64,000 nucleotides of DNA from Peteryoungia aggregata LMG 23059. Its GTDB lineage: Bacteria > Pseudomonadota > Alphaproteobacteria > Rhizobiales > Rhizobiaceae. The DNA is taken from contig NZ_JAUSUW010000001.1 in the NCBI RefSeq assembly GCF_030814435.1, forward strand, positions 310,001-374,000. Reading direction: 5' to 3'. The number at the start of each line of letters is the position of its first letter. The stretch's first letter is position 1. This document shows positions 28,429 to 38,004 of the stretch, one piece after another. The position numbers were made by a program, and so were the translations under genes. The notes under the pieces are model-generated. The model made no database searches and had not been told where the DNA came from. It saw nothing but the letters and a program-made list of their open reading frames with translations.

Positions 28429-29778
28429 TCAATCGCGGCCGTCGATGGCCAGGCTCTTGTCGAGACCGTGCTTCTGCATCTTCTCATAAAGCGTCTTGCG
28501 CGAAATTCCGAGCTGCTCGTAAACCGGTCGCAAAGCGCCCCCATGCGCGGTGATCGCATTGGCGATCAACTGCTTCTCATAGGCGGCAACCTTGTCGGCG
28601 AGACGTGTATTGGCGGTTTCGAGCGCCGCCGCACTGTCAAGGCCGGTTTCGAGCCCTAGCACCAGCCGATCGGCCGCGTTGCGCAATTCACGCACATTGC
28701 CCGGCCAGTCTCGCTCGGCGATCTCGGAGAGGATCTCCGGCTCGACTTCCATGTCGTCGCGCCCATAGCGGGCGCAGGCTTCACGCACCAGATGCAGGAA
28801 AAGCAGCGGAATATCGGCCCGCCGCTGGGCCAGAGACGGCACCCGAAGCGTCACCACATTCAGGCGGTAGAAGAGATCCGCCCGGAACCGCCCGGCGGCC
28901 ACCTCGCCCTCGAGGTCCACCTTGCTGGTTGCGAGAAAGCGCACGTCGAGCGGCACCGTCTCGTTCGACCCGAGCCGCGTGATCGTCCGCTCCTGCAGCA
29001 CACGCAGGAACTTCGCCTGCAGGTCGAAGGGCATCGAACCGATCTCGTCGAGCAGGATCGTGCCGCCACGCCCATGCTCGAACTTGCCGTAGCGCGCCCG
29101 GATGGCGCCTGGAAAGGCACCCGCTTCATGGCCGAAGAGTTCGCTCTCGATCAGGGTTTCCGGCAGCGAGGCGCAGTTGATGGCGAGGAAGGGTCCCTTG
29201 GCTCTTGCACTCACATCATGCAGGCCGCGTGCAACGACCTCCTTGCCGGCACCTGTCTCGCCGATAACAAGCGCGTCCGCCTCCGTCGCACCGATGGCCC
29301 GCATCCGGTAGCGCAGGTCGACCATGACGGGCGTTCGCCCCGGAAGCCGGGTCTCGATATCGTCCCGCTTGCCAGCGACAGCGCGCAGACGCCGGTTTTC
29401 AAGCACGAGCGACCGGCGATCCAGCGCATGGCGCACCACGCCTGCCAGCGCCTGGCTCGCAAACGGCTTCTCGATAAAGTCATAGGCGCCCTCGCGCATC
29501 GCCTTGACTGCGAGTTGCACCTCCCCGTGTCCGGTCACCAGGATGACGGGGATCTCATGATCGAGTTCACGAATGCGATGCAGGAGCGTCATCCCGTCCA
29601 TGCCGGGCATGCGGATGTCAGAGACCACGACCCCGTCGAAACCAAAGCCGACCCTTGAGAGAACCTCCTCGCCGGAGGAAAAAGCCTTCACCTGCAGGCC
29701 ATGCAGTTCGAGCGCCTGACTGGTGGAGAAGCGCAGCTCCTCCTCGTCATCGACGAGCAACACCAGACCTGAATTCAT
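28429..29778 (-). CDS. DctD-like response regulator with AAA+ domain and altered GAFTGA loop
   Basis: A 449-residue NtrC-class regulator: receiver domain (acidic pair DD at 10-11, phospho-acceptor Asp54), AAA+ domain with Walker A GETGAGKE and Walker B LLDEIGSMP, and a Fis-type C-terminal helix-turn-helix (LGISRKTLYEKMQKHGL). The sigma54-contacting loop reads GAFPGA instead of GAFTGA, with Pro at residue 223. It overlaps the kinase gene by 4 bp and precedes tctCBA, which it probably controls. The Thr of GAFTGA is known to be critical for sigma54 contact, so how this protein activates, if it does, is open. Confidence 0.9.
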   Translation of the reverse strand: MNSGLVLLVDDEEELRFSTSQALELHGLQVKAFSSGEEVLSRVGFGFDGVVVSDIRMPGMDGMTLLHRIRELDHEIPVILVTGHGEVQLAVKAMREGAYDFIEKPFASQALAGVVRHALDRRSLVLENRRLRAVAGKRDDIETRLPGRTPVMVDLRYRMRAIGATEADALVIGETGAGKEVVARGLHDVSARAKGPFLAINCASLPETLIESELFGHEAGAFPGAIRARYGKFEHGRGGTILLDEIGSMPFDLQAKFLRVLQERTITRLGSNETVPLDVRFLATSKVDLEGEVAAGRFRADLFYRLNVVTLRVPSLAQRRADIPLLFLHLVREACARYGRDDMEVEPEILSEIAERDWPGNVRELRNAADRLVLGLETGLDSAAALETANTRLADKVAAYEKQLIANAITAHGGALRPVYEQLGISRKTLYEKMQKHGLDKSLAIDGRD

Positions 29779-31598
29779 TCCGCCGCCTCGTTCAATGCTT
29801 CCGCTTGCAGGAGTTCGATCCGGAACAGCGCGCCGCCACCGTCACGCGGCCCGACCGTCAGGCTCCCGCCGAAATCCTTGATGATATTGTAGGAAATCGA
29901 AAGGCCGAGACCAAGTCCCTTGCCGACGCCCTTGGTAGTGAAGAAGGGATCGAAGATGCGCTCAACGATAGCAGGCGGCACACCCGGACCACGGTCGGCG
30001 ATCTCGATCACCACCCGCCCCTGATCCCGCCGTGCCGACAGCTCGATCTTTCGGTCATCGAGACCTTCCACGGCATCACAGGCATTGGTGAGAATGTTGA
30101 CCAGCACCTGCTGCAGGCGCACCGAGCCACCCTGCACCGGCGGCAATGCGGGTTCAAAGGCAAGCGACAGCGTCGCATCGGCGGTTCCGAGCCGCGCGGA
30201 GACGATTTCGAGCGTTTCCTCGACCACCTCCTCGATCGATATGGGTCCCAGCTTCTCGTTCGGCTTGCGCGCGAAATTGCGCAGGTGACGCGAGATGGAG
30301 GCCATCCGATCGATCAGGTTCGAGATCCGACCGAGATTGTCGCGCGCCTCGGAGATCCGGTCGCGGTCGATCAGCATGGTCGCACTGTCCGCATAGGTCT
30401 TGGCAGCGGCCAGCGGCTGGTTGAACTCGTGCGAGAGGGCGGCAGACATCTGTCCCAGCCCGGCGAGCTTGCCGGCTTGGATGAGATCGGCCTGCGTCTG
30501 GCGGAGCTGCAGGTTGACACGCGCGAGATCCGCCGTGCGCTCCTCGACCCGCCGTTCCAGCTCGGCCTGGGCCTCGATCTGCATATGCATGCGCTCCTGC
30601 AACCGGGCGCGACGCTGGATGACGACCGCAAGCCCCAGTCCGAACAGGCAAAGGAACAGCAGGATGGCAACCAGCATGGTCCGCGCCTGGGCGTGGATGG
30701 TGCCGGTATCGAAGAGCACCTTCACCGTCCAGTCAGCGTCGGGCATGTATTGTTCGAGCACGAGATATTCCCGAGATCCCGGCCCCTGGTTGACGGTCAT
30801 CAGCACGTGATCATTGAGTGCGCTGCGCTTGATGGGAAGCTCCCGCAACACCGCATCCGAGTAACGCCGCGAGGTCGTGGTTCGCTCAAGCCGCTCGGGC
30901 GTCAGCGGCAGCACCGAGGCATAAAGCCATTCGGGGTTCCCGGTCATGAAGATGATACCTTCGGGATCATGCACAAGGATCTTGTATTCACCGCCGCGCC
31001 AGGAGGTTTCGATCCCCTCGATATCGACCTTGAAGGCGATGACGCCCATGACGGTGCCATCGACCTCGATGGGCGAAGAGAAATAGTAGCCGCGCTTGGC
31101 CGATGTCGTGCCAAGCGCGTAGAAGCGCGCCTGCTTGCCCGCAGCTGCCTCGTAGAAATAGGGACGATAGCTGAAATTCTCGCCGACGAAGCTCGCCTCA
31201 CCGTCGAAATTGCTGGCCGCGATCGTGTTGCCGTCCATGGTCATCACATAGATGTCCGAGGATTCCAGCAGCGTATTGATTTCCTTCAGATAGACATTGG
31301 CCGCCTGTCGAAGCGCGGGATTGTCAGGTTGAAGTATGAGTTCCTTCATGTCGTCGTGGTCGGCGATCAGCGCCGGAAGCGTCTCGTAGCGGCTGAGATG
31401 GCCTGATAGTGCCGAGGTCGCCAGGCGCAGCGCGCTGTTTGCCTGCAGCGAGGCTTCTTCCATGACGTTGCGGGTGAGGAGCCTGTTGCCAAGCGTCAGC
31501 AAAGCGAGGCTCGCCACAACGAGTGTGATGACAAGCGCGATGATCATGCGCCGTGCCACAGCCAGTCTTCGTGCGGGTTGTATGGTTGCTGTGATCAC
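29775..31598 (-). CDS. DctB-like C4-dicarboxylate sensor histidine kinase
   Basis: A 607-residue membrane kinase: TM1 about 18-40, a double-Cache periplasmic domain (with NFSYRPYFYEAAAGKQ and GYYFSSPIEVDGTVMGVIAF, typical of DctB), TM2 about 298-318, a coiled-coil linker (ELERRVEERTADLARVNLQL), then H-box ALSHEFNQPLAAAKTYAD, N-box LVNILTNACDAVEG and G-box GKGLGLGLSISYNI. DctB-type kinases sense C4-dicarboxylates. With the overlapping regulator and adjacent tctCBA it likely senses the importer's substrate class. Confidence 0.9.
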   Translation of the reverse strand: MITATIQPARRLAVARRMIIALVITLVVASLALLTLGNRLLTRNVMEEASLQANSALRLATSALSGHLSRYETLPALIADHDDMKELILQPDNPALRQAANVYLKEINTLLESSDIYVMTMDGNTIAASNFDGEASFVGENFSYRPYFYEAAAGKQARFYALGTTSAKRGYYFSSPIEVDGTVMGVIAFKVDIEGIETSWRGGEYKILVHDPEGIIFMTGNPEWLYASVLPLTPERLERTTTSRRYSDAVLRELPIKRSALNDHVLMTVNQGPGSREYLVLEQYMPDADWTVKVLFDTGTIHAQARTMLVAILLFLCLFGLGLAVVIQRRARLQERMHMQIEAQAELERRVEERTADLARVNLQLRQTQADLIQAGKLAGLGQMSAALSHEFNQPLAAAKTYADSATMLIDRDRISEARDNLGRISNLIDRMASISRHLRNFARKPNEKLGPISIEEVVEETLEIVSARLGTADATLSLAFEPALPPVQGGSVRLQQVLVNILTNACDAVEGLDDRKIELSARRDQGRVVIEIADRGPGVPPAIVERIFDPFFTTKGVGKGLGLGLSISYNIIKDFGGSLTVGPRDGGGALFRIELLQAEALNEAAE

Positions 31599-31681
31599 GG
31601 CCTATCTCCTCACCGCGAGGATAGCGGCCTGTCCGCCGCTTTCCAAGCCGGCTTGCGCAGAGGACAATCGGCCAAAGGAAA

Positions 31682-31711
31682 AGCCGCCAGGCTTGAAAGG
31701 GCCCGGCGGCT
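31682..31711 (-). terminator. Terminator after the chemoreceptor gene
   Basis: On the minus strand AGCCGCC and GGCGGCT pair around a loop that contains a further GGC/GCC pairing, and the second arm runs into TTTTCC. It lies 27 bp past the chemoreceptor stop and upstream of the DctB-like gene, which suggests the receptor is a separate transcript. Confidence 0.55.
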
Positions 31712-31737
31712 CGAAACATGGCAGGGCTCTGCGGCAA

Positions 31738-34278
31738 TCAGGCCGCGCGGCTGTGGGAATGCTGAGCCGGACGACGACCTTCCGGCGCGAGCTTGAACTG
31801 GTTGACAAGCTGCATCAGCGCATCCGCCTCGTCCGCCAGCTGACGGGTCGCGGCATTGGTCTCCTCGACCATGGCAGCGTTGCGCTGGGTCATCTGATCC
31901 ATCTCGTTGACGGAGGAATTGACCTCTGCCAGGGCATTCGACTGGTCACGGCTCGCCATGGCGATAACCGAGACGCGGTCGGCGACCGTGATGATATTGG
32001 CTGAGATCTCGGCAAGCACCGAGCCTGTCTGCTGCACGAGCTTGGATCCGGCAGAGACTTCTGTGCTCGACTTGTGGATGAGCTCCTTGATCTGCTGGGC
32101 AGCACCGGCCGAACGCTGGGCGAGCTCACGGACTTCCTGGGCAACGACGGCGAAGCCCTTGCCGGCTTCGCCAGCACGTGCCGCCTCAATGCCGGCATTG
32201 AGTGCCAGAAGGTTCGTCTGGAAGGCGATCTCGTCGATGACGTCGATGATCTGAACGATCTGGCCCGACGCATCTTCGATCCGGCCCATCGCATCAATGG
32301 CGTTTCCAACAACCGTCGACGAGGTGTCGGCGCGGCCCTTGGTGTCGGCAACGATGGTGTTCACGTCCTCGGCCTGCTCGGCTGACGACTTGACGGTCAC
32401 GGTGATCTCATCGACGGCAGCAGCCGTTTCCTCAAGCGACGCCGCCTGCTGTTCGGTGCGCTTGGCGAGTTGGTCGGCTGCACTGCTCATCTCGGCCGCA
32501 TTGCGCTGGATCATGTAGGTGTTCGAGCGGATCTGCGTCATCGTATCCTGCAGATGTTCCAGCGACTGGTTGAAGTCGTTGCGCAACTGCTCCAGACGAC
32601 CGTGGAACGGCGTATTGATGGTCTCTGAAATGTCGCCCTTGGCGAGACGTCCGAGGCCGGACGCAAGCGCCGTGACCGCAAAGTCGATCTGCCGGTCGAT
32701 CTCCTGCTTTTCAAGATCGTTGCGACGACGTTCTTCTTCAGCTTCGGCACGCTCGGCCTCGCTGCGGCTTTCGATCTCGATCTTGGAGAGCGCGTTTTGC
32801 TTGAAGACGCCCAGCGCGCGCGCCATTTCGCCGATTTCGTCGACGCGGGCTTCGCCGTTGATCTTGGTGTCGAGCACCCCTTCCGCGAGGCGGCGCATGG
32901 CGCCGGTGATCTGGCCGATCGGACCCTTGAAGGTGAGCACGAGGCCAATGCCGGCGAAGATGGAGATCAGAATGCCGAGGCCGGTCGCACCGATCGAGAT
33001 GGAGTTCGCGTCCTGGCGCTCCTGGCCCGCCGAGACCTTCTGCATTTCGGCAAACGTGGTCAGCTGTTTCCAGATGACATTCAGGTCAGCACCTGCCTCG
33101 TCGAAGCTCGATTTGCGCTCCTGGCTGACCTTCACCAGTTCCGCGCTTGCACCGATCATGGAATCCACGGCCGGGCCGAGTTCCTTCTTCACCTGCATCA
33201 GGATCGGCTGGTCGGCAGCGGTCTTGTCGAGGGCGCCAAGGAACTTCTTCACGGCATTGAACTGCTGCTCAAGCAGCATGCGGTTCTGTTCGGTAGGCTC
33301 AAGCAGGAAGCGCGCCATCATGATCTGCAGCGCGTAACCGGCGGCCATGACCTGGCGGCCGTCGGCGATGACGGCCTGGGCCTTGGCCACGGGCGCATCG
33401 AGCTCGCCGAACTTGATCGTCGCTTCCTTCATCTTCTGCTGGGCAGCAAGCCCGAGATAGGCATTGAGCTGGGTGAAATTGCGCAGCTTGCCGGCGAGAT
33501 CGGTGATGACGACCTCGGACTTGTCGTTGGCAGCAACGGCAGCCTTCAGTTCGCCGCCGATCTTCTCAAGCGTCTTGGCAGCTGACTGGTTTGCCTTGGG
33601 CAAAACAGCGGCCAGAACCTGCTGGCGCGCGATGATTTCATCGACGCGGGCAGTAATGACGGCAAACTTCTCGTCCGGCGTCTTGGCCTTGGTGAAAGCG
33701 GAATTGGTTTCGGTCAGGAATGTCCCGGTGCTGCGGATACTCTCGGCGTCTCGCAACATGGTCTTGGCGGCGGCATCGTCACCCTGCACCGCGCGCTCCA
33801 TCGTTGCCATGGCGGCCGTCACGCGGCCCTGGGCGACAACAATCTGCTTGGTGCCCTGCTGCAGCGTCGCAACGAGATTCGACTCGGAAGCATGCAGTGT
33901 CCAGAGATCATTGATGTGCACGAAGACCTGGTCGATCAGCTTTCCCGCCTCTTCCAGCTCAACCCGGCCATCGGCATCGGGCGCGAGCTGCGCAAGCGTG
34001 CTTTCGAGATCGCGCTTCTGCTGTTCGAGGCGACCGGTCAGGTCTGCCCTGGTTTCGTCCGTGGTATTGGCCAGGAAGGATGTCATCGATGCCGACACGT
34101 CGCGGAACCCACTCAGCGACTGCAACACGCTGTTGGAGATCTCGATACGACCCTGAAGAAGACCGGACGCATAAAGGCCGGTGAAACCGACGGCCGAGAT
34201 GCTGATCACGAAGGGAAGTATGAAAATCAAGACCTTCGTCTGAATGTTGAAGCGCGACAATATACGGTCGATGAACAC
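31738..34278 (-). CDS. Methyl-accepting chemotaxis protein with large helical sensor
   Basis: An 846-residue chemoreceptor. TM1 is at about residues 12-35, then comes an almost entirely helical periplasmic region of roughly 385 residues, TM2 near 425-445, HAMP, and a signalling domain with the conserved hairpin tip [20 protein letters not shown] and [18 protein letters not shown]. The helical sensor resembles HBM/4HB types but is longer than the usual 250 residues of HBM. No NWETF pentapeptide is present at the C terminus. I choose the GTG at 34278 because GGAGGAG precedes it. HBM receptors often bind organic acids, which suits the neighbours. Confidence 0.9.
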   Translation of the reverse strand: MFIDRILSRFNIQTKVLIFILPFVISISAVGFTGLYASGLLQGRIEISNSVLQSLSGFRDVSASMTSFLANTTDETRADLTGRLEQQKRDLESTLAQLAPDADGRVELEEAGKLIDQVFVHINDLWTLHASESNLVATLQQGTKQIVVAQGRVTAAMATMERAVQGDDAAAKTMLRDAESIRSTGTFLTETNSAFTKAKTPDEKFAVITARVDEIIARQQVLAAVLPKANQSAAKTLEKIGGELKAAVAANDKSEVVITDLAGKLRNFTQLNAYLGLAAQQKMKEATIKFGELDAPVAKAQAVIADGRQVMAAGYALQIMMARFLLEPTEQNRMLLEQQFNAVKKFLGALDKTAADQPILMQVKKELGPAVDSMIGASAELVKVSQERKSSFDEAGADLNVIWKQLTTFAEMQKVSAGQERQDANSISIGATGLGILISIFAGIGLVLTFKGPIGQITGAMRRLAEGVLDTKINGEARVDEIGEMARALGVFKQNALSKIEIESRSEAERAEAEEERRRNDLEKQEIDRQIDFAVTALASGLGRLAKGDISETINTPFHGRLEQLRNDFNQSLEHLQDTMTQIRSNTYMIQRNAAEMSSAADQLAKRTEQQAASLEETAAAVDEITVTVKSSAEQAEDVNTIVADTKGRADTSSTVVGNAIDAMGRIEDASGQIVQIIDVIDEIAFQTNLLALNAGIEAARAGEAGKGFAVVAQEVRELAQRSAGAAQQIKELIHKSSTEVSAGSKLVQQTGSVLAEISANIITVADRVSVIAMASRDQSNALAEVNSSVNEMDQMTQRNAAMVEETNAATRQLADEADALMQLVNQFKLAPEGRRPAQHSHSRAA

Positions 34279-34479
34279 GGTTGTGGTCTCCTCCGACGTC
34301 GCTGGCGGGAAGAAACCACGGCCACCGACATCTCTGCCTGAATCCCCTGGAGCATGGGCAAGGAAGACTAACATGAGCTTAATGGAGACAGTCGAATAGC
34401 CTGCGGACGCGATGTCCGAGGACAACAGAAGCCCGGGTACGCGCAGCAACCCAGGGTAAGCTTAAATTGACGAGAGAAG

Positions 34480-34506
34480 GCATGCGAGATGGATGATCTC
34501 GCATGC
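34480..34506. terminator. Hairpin downstream of kduI
   Basis: An 11-bp perfect stem GCATGCGAGAT (34480-34490) / ATCTCGCATGC (34496-34506) with a 5-base loop lies 38 bp past the kduI stop on the minus strand. It lacks a clear T-run. The rest of the gap 34279-34544 shows no gene. Confidence 0.5.
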
Positions 34507-34544
34507 TCAAGCGGCAACGACTGTCTGAACCGCATCCGGGAGGC

Positions 34545-35387
34545 TTAACGCATGTCCTCGATCGCGACCGGATCGACGTCGGTATAGTCGACATTGTCGC
34601 CGGCCATAGCCCAGATGAACGAGTAATTCGCCGTGCCCGCACCCGAATGGATCGACCAGCCGGGCGACAAGACCGCCTCTTCGCTCTTCATGATGATGTG
34701 CCGGCTTTCGTCAGGCTCTCCGAGAAGATGGAAGACGCGCGTCTTCTCCGCCATGTCGAAATAGAGATAGACCTCCATGCGCCGGTCATGGATGTGGCAC
34801 GGCATGGTGTTCCAGACGGAACCCTTGGCGAGGCTGGTCATGCCGACAACGAGCTGGCAGGTCTTGACACCTTCGGGGTGTACGAACTGGAAGATCGAAC
34901 GCTCGTTGCTGGTTTCCTGGGCGCCGAGATCCAGCCGCTTTGCATCGCTGATGCCGATATGGCGTGCCGGGTGGCGGGTGTGAGCGGGCGCGCTGAGGAG
35001 GTAGAACTTGGCCGGCTGGTCTGCGGAGACCGAGGCGAAACGGACGGCCGAGCCCATGCCAGCATAGACCATGTCGCGGGTCCCTGCCTCGAAGCGTTCG
35101 CCATCAACCGTCACCACGCCTGCGCCACCGATATTGACCGCGATCAGTTCGCGTCGCGCAAGAAGCTCCGGCGTGCCCGCAGGCTTGATCGTCTCCAGCG
35201 TCAGCTCCGACGACACCGGCACCGCGCCGCCGACGATCATGCGGTCGTAATTGGTATAATGCAGCTGGATACGGCCTGGCACGAAGAGCGGTGGCAGCAG
35301 GAAATTCGCCCGCAATTCATCTGTGCCGAAGCCGGCGGCCGTCATCGGATCGATCGCGAAGCGATTGGTGAAATCAGTGTGCGACAT
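34545..35387 (-). CDS. kduI: 5-dehydro-4-deoxy-D-glucuronate isomerase KduI
   Basis: A 280-residue cupin-type enzyme that isomerises 4-deoxy-L-threo-5-hexosulose uronate (from unsaturated galacturonides) to 3-deoxy-D-glycero-2,5-hexodiulosonate. Family signatures include LLPPLFVPGRIQLHYTNYDR, the metal ligands in MPCHIHDRRMEVYLYFD (two His and Glu) and the later His in WSIHSGAGTANYSFIWAM. Two adjacent ATGs exist; the one at 35387 sits 4 bases from GGAGG and is preferred to 35390. KduD, the next enzyme, is not in the window. Confidence 0.95.
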   Translation of the reverse strand: MSHTDFTNRFAIDPMTAAGFGTDELRANFLLPPLFVPGRIQLHYTNYDRMIVGGAVPVSSELTLETIKPAGTPELLARRELIAVNIGGAGVVTVDGERFEAGTRDMVYAGMGSAVRFASVSADQPAKFYLLSAPAHTRHPARHIGISDAKRLDLGAQETSNERSIFQFVHPEGVKTCQLVVGMTSLAKGSVWNTMPCHIHDRRMEVYLYFDMAEKTRVFHLLGEPDESRHIIMKSEEAVLSPGWSIHSGAGTANYSFIWAMAGDNVDYTDVDPVAIEDMR

Positions 35388-35396
35388 CATTCCTCC

Positions 35397-35428
35397 CATA
35401 CATGTTAGTTGAACTTATCATACATGTT
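35397..35428. promoter_or_regulatory. Direct repeat CATACATGTT x2, 22-bp period, upstream of kduI
   Basis: Two identical 10-mers at 35397-35406 and 35419-35428 are spaced 22 bp apart, about two helical turns, so a regulator could bind both on one face. Each contains the palindrome ACATGT. The first copy abuts the kduI ribosome site. The adjacent AraC-type regulator is a natural candidate, since AraC proteins favour direct repeats. Confidence 0.6.
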
Positions 35429-35519
35429 GACCCGAGAGCGGCAAGCGTAAAATTCTTTTCATTTTGGAGAGGACAGCCTCGAATCCCGATTCAAGGTCAC
35501 GGACTCATAAGACAGGTCG

Positions 35520-36434
35520 TCAGCTACGAGGCAACGGATAGACCACCTGTCCATCCTCCTCGCCGCGCGGAAACGCCCCTTCCCGGTTGCGCCGCTCCGC
35601 CTCACGGTAGCCCTGCGGGCTGATCCCGATATAGCGCTTGAACATCCGGGAGAAGTAATAGGCGTCAGCATAGCCGGAGAGTGCGGCCGCCCGCTTCACC
35701 GTGCAGCCCCCGGCAAGCAACCCCATGGCGCGCTCCATCCGCTTGAACTCCTGGAACTTGTCCAAAGTCCAGCCGACGCGTTTGCGGAATTCCCGCTTGA
35801 AATAATCGGGATTGTAGGGTGCCGCCGCGAGCACCTGCTGGGTGATCGCTTCGTTGAGCGGATCGGCTGCGATCTGGCTGGCGGCGACCATCACCGCGAG
35901 TGAGAGCTGATCCGGATTGGCGACGGTGCCGACCGACTGCTCCCGCCAACCGATGAAAGCCTGCTCGATGAACTCGATCAGCAGGAACATGAAGACGTGG
36001 TGTTGTTGCAGGGTCGTCGAATAGGGTGGCGCAGTCTCGCGAAAATGCCGCACCACTTTCTCCAGCATGTCCCAGCGGGCAAGCTTGACGGACAGCGCGA
36101 GATCCATCTGCGCAATCAGGTCGAGGCGACCAAAGAGGTCGAGCGTGAAGTGCTGGGCAATGCCGGTATAGGCCTCGACCGAAGCCGATTGCCCGACGAA
36201 CCGCGTGCCCGCAGGCAGCAACATCGCCGAACCCGGTTCGATCTCCACCGTCCGCCCCTCGACTTCGTAGATGCCGCGCCCGCTCAGGCAGATCACAAGG
36301 TCATGCACCCGGTTCGACTTGTCGATCGACCAGGTCTGCGAATGCTGCATGCGGATGGTCGAGCGGGTGAGGTTGAGCGCCAGCGCCTGCATCGGGATGC
36401 CGGTCAACACGCTACCTTCAGTTTCGTCCATCAT
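35520..36434 (-). CDS. AraC-family transcriptional regulator of the pectin-oligomer locus
   Basis: A 304-residue regulator with an N-terminal cupin ligand-binding domain (IYEVEGRTVEIEPGSAMLLP) and two C-terminal helix-turn-helices (residues about 195-285; YNPDYFKREFRKRVGWTLDK, then YFSRMFKRYIGISPQGYRE). It is flanked by kduI downstream on the same strand and by the GH4-transporter operon on the other strand, so it probably activates both. GAGGGG precedes the ATG pair at 36434/36431. The inducer is likely a galacturonate-derived sugar, by context. Confidence 0.9.
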   Translation of the reverse strand: MMDETEGSVLTGIPMQALALNLTRSTIRMQHSQTWSIDKSNRVHDLVICLSGRGIYEVEGRTVEIEPGSAMLLPAGTRFVGQSASVEAYTGIAQHFTLDLFGRLDLIAQMDLALSVKLARWDMLEKVVRHFRETAPPYSTTLQQHHVFMFLLIEFIEQAFIGWREQSVGTVANPDQLSLAVMVAASQIAADPLNEAITQQVLAAAPYNPDYFKREFRKRVGWTLDKFQEFKRMERAMGLLAGGCTVKRAAALSGYADAYYFSRMFKRYIGISPQGYREAERRNREGAFPRGEEDGQVVYPLPRS

Positions 36435-36543
36435 TTTTCCCCTCTTTGTCGATTTCCGCTTGATGCAACTGGCGGGATATTAGGCACAGGACCGGTCGTC
36501 TTGGGAAGGCCGGGGAGGATATCAGGAGGAGAAGGAACGACAC

Positions 36544-38004
36544 GTGACAGGTCAAGCGATTGACCCGTCACGACGGGGTCGAACCTTGGATATTGCGATG
36601 CAGAAAACGGAATACACGCGCCCGGTCACCATCGCCTATGTCGGCGGCGGTTCGCTCAACTGGGCGACGAAACTGATGGGTGACCTCGCCCAGGACGGCA
36701 CGGTCCCGGCGACCGTCCGACTCTACGATCTCGATCATGCGTCAGCCCAGCGCAATGCCCGGATTGGTGCCCGCTATGCCGCACGCAACGCGACTGGCGC
36801 GCCGGTCACCTACACGGCGGAAAAGACGCTCGATGCCGCCCTGACCGGCGCCGACATCGTCATCATCTCGATCCTGCCGGGCTCCTTCGAGGATATGGCG
36901 AACGACATTGCGATCCCGGAGCGCTACGGCATCCGCCAATCGGTCGGCGACACCGTCGGACCAGGCGGCTTTGTCCGCGCCATGCGGGCCATCCCGATGA
37001 TCGCCGAGATCGGCCGCGCGATCGCGCGCCACTGCCCGGAGGCCTATGTCTGCAACCTGACCAACCCGATGTCGGTGCTGACGGGTACGCTCTACGCCGT
37101 CTTCCCGGAGATCAGGGCATGGGGCTCCTGCCACGAGGTCATCAAGACCCGCAAGATCATGGCCTATCTGGCCAACCGCCAGGCCGGCGAAGTGCTTTAC
37201 GGCTATCGCGATGCCAAAGTGAATGTGCTCGGCATCAACCACTTCACCTTTGTTGACCGCGCCACCGTCGCCGGCCTCGACATGATGCCGGCCTATCTCG
37301 CTTTCGCCCGCGCGCAGCATGCGACAGGCTGGCGGGAATCCCCGCTGGATCCCGCCAATGAACATGACCGCTATTTCACCGACAGCTTCCGGGTGAAGTT
37401 CGACCTCTCGCTCCGCTTCGGCATCGCCGCTGCCGCCGGCGACCGCCATCTCGTCGAGTTCCTGCCTCAGAGCTGGTATCTCGATGACCATGCTGCCTGG
37501 AAATTCGGCCTCACTCCAGTCGAATTCCGTATGCGCGAGCGCAAGGAAAAGGTCGACTATGCTGACGCCCTCGACCAGGGCGCCGAGCTTCCGCCGGCAA
37601 GGGCATCTGACGAAGCGATCGTCGAGCAGATCAAAGCGCTCCTGGGTGGCCCCGAACATGTGAGCAACGTCAATCTGCCGAACCATGGCCAGCTTGCCGG
37701 GTTCTCGACCGGCACGATCGTCGAGACGAACGCCCGCTTCAGTGCACTCGGCATCCAGCCTGTCGTCGCTGGGCGCCTGCCGCGGGCCGTCGAACTGATC
37801 ACCCGCCCCCATGCAGACCGGCAGGACGCCCTTGTGGCCGCCATCCTTTCTGATGATGTCGACGCACTGCTTCCGCTCTTCGTATCGGATCCGCTGGTCG
37901 CCGCACTGCCGCAGGAAAAGGCGGCCCGCCTCTTCCGGGACATGGTCTCCGCGACCCGGCATCGCCTGCCGGAAACGCTGATACGTGCGGGAGATGCCGC
38001 ATGA
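36544..38004 (+). CDS. GH4 glycosidase with CHEV motif, probable alpha-galacturonidase
   Basis: A 486-residue NAD- and Mn-dependent family 4 glycosidase: Rossmann segment YVGGGSLNWATKLM, NLTNPMSVLTG, the metal/active-site SCHEV with Cys196, and GINHFTF. The CHEV form is described for LplD-type alpha-galacturonidases, whereas alpha-glucosidases and alpha-galactosidases carry other residues there. I start it at the GTG at 36544, with AAGGA 7 bases upstream; an ATG at 36598 lacks a ribosome site but gives a more typical N terminus. It has no signal peptide, so it acts in the cytoplasm on imported oligomers. It overlaps the first permease by 4 bp. Confidence 0.9.
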   Translation: MTGQAIDPSRRGRTLDIAMQKTEYTRPVTIAYVGGGSLNWATKLMGDLAQDGTVPATVRLYDLDHASAQRNARIGARYAARNATGAPVTYTAEKTLDAALTGADIVIISILPGSFEDMANDIAIPERYGIRQSVGDTVGPGGFVRAMRAIPMIAEIGRAIARHCPEAYVCNLTNPMSVLTGTLYAVFPEIRAWGSCHEVIKTRKIMAYLANRQAGEVLYGYRDAKVNVLGINHFTFVDRATVAGLDMMPAYLAFARAQHATGWRESPLDPANEHDRYFTDSFRVKFDLSLRFGIAAAAGDRHLVEFLPQSWYLDDHAAWKFGLTPVEFRMRERKEKVDYADALDQGAELPPARASDEAIVEQIKALLGGPEHVSNVNLPNHGQLAGFSTGTIVETNARFSALGIQPVVAGRLPRAVELITRPHADRQDALVAAILSDDVDALLPLFVSDPLVAALPQEKAARLFRDMVSATRHRLPETLIRAGDAA

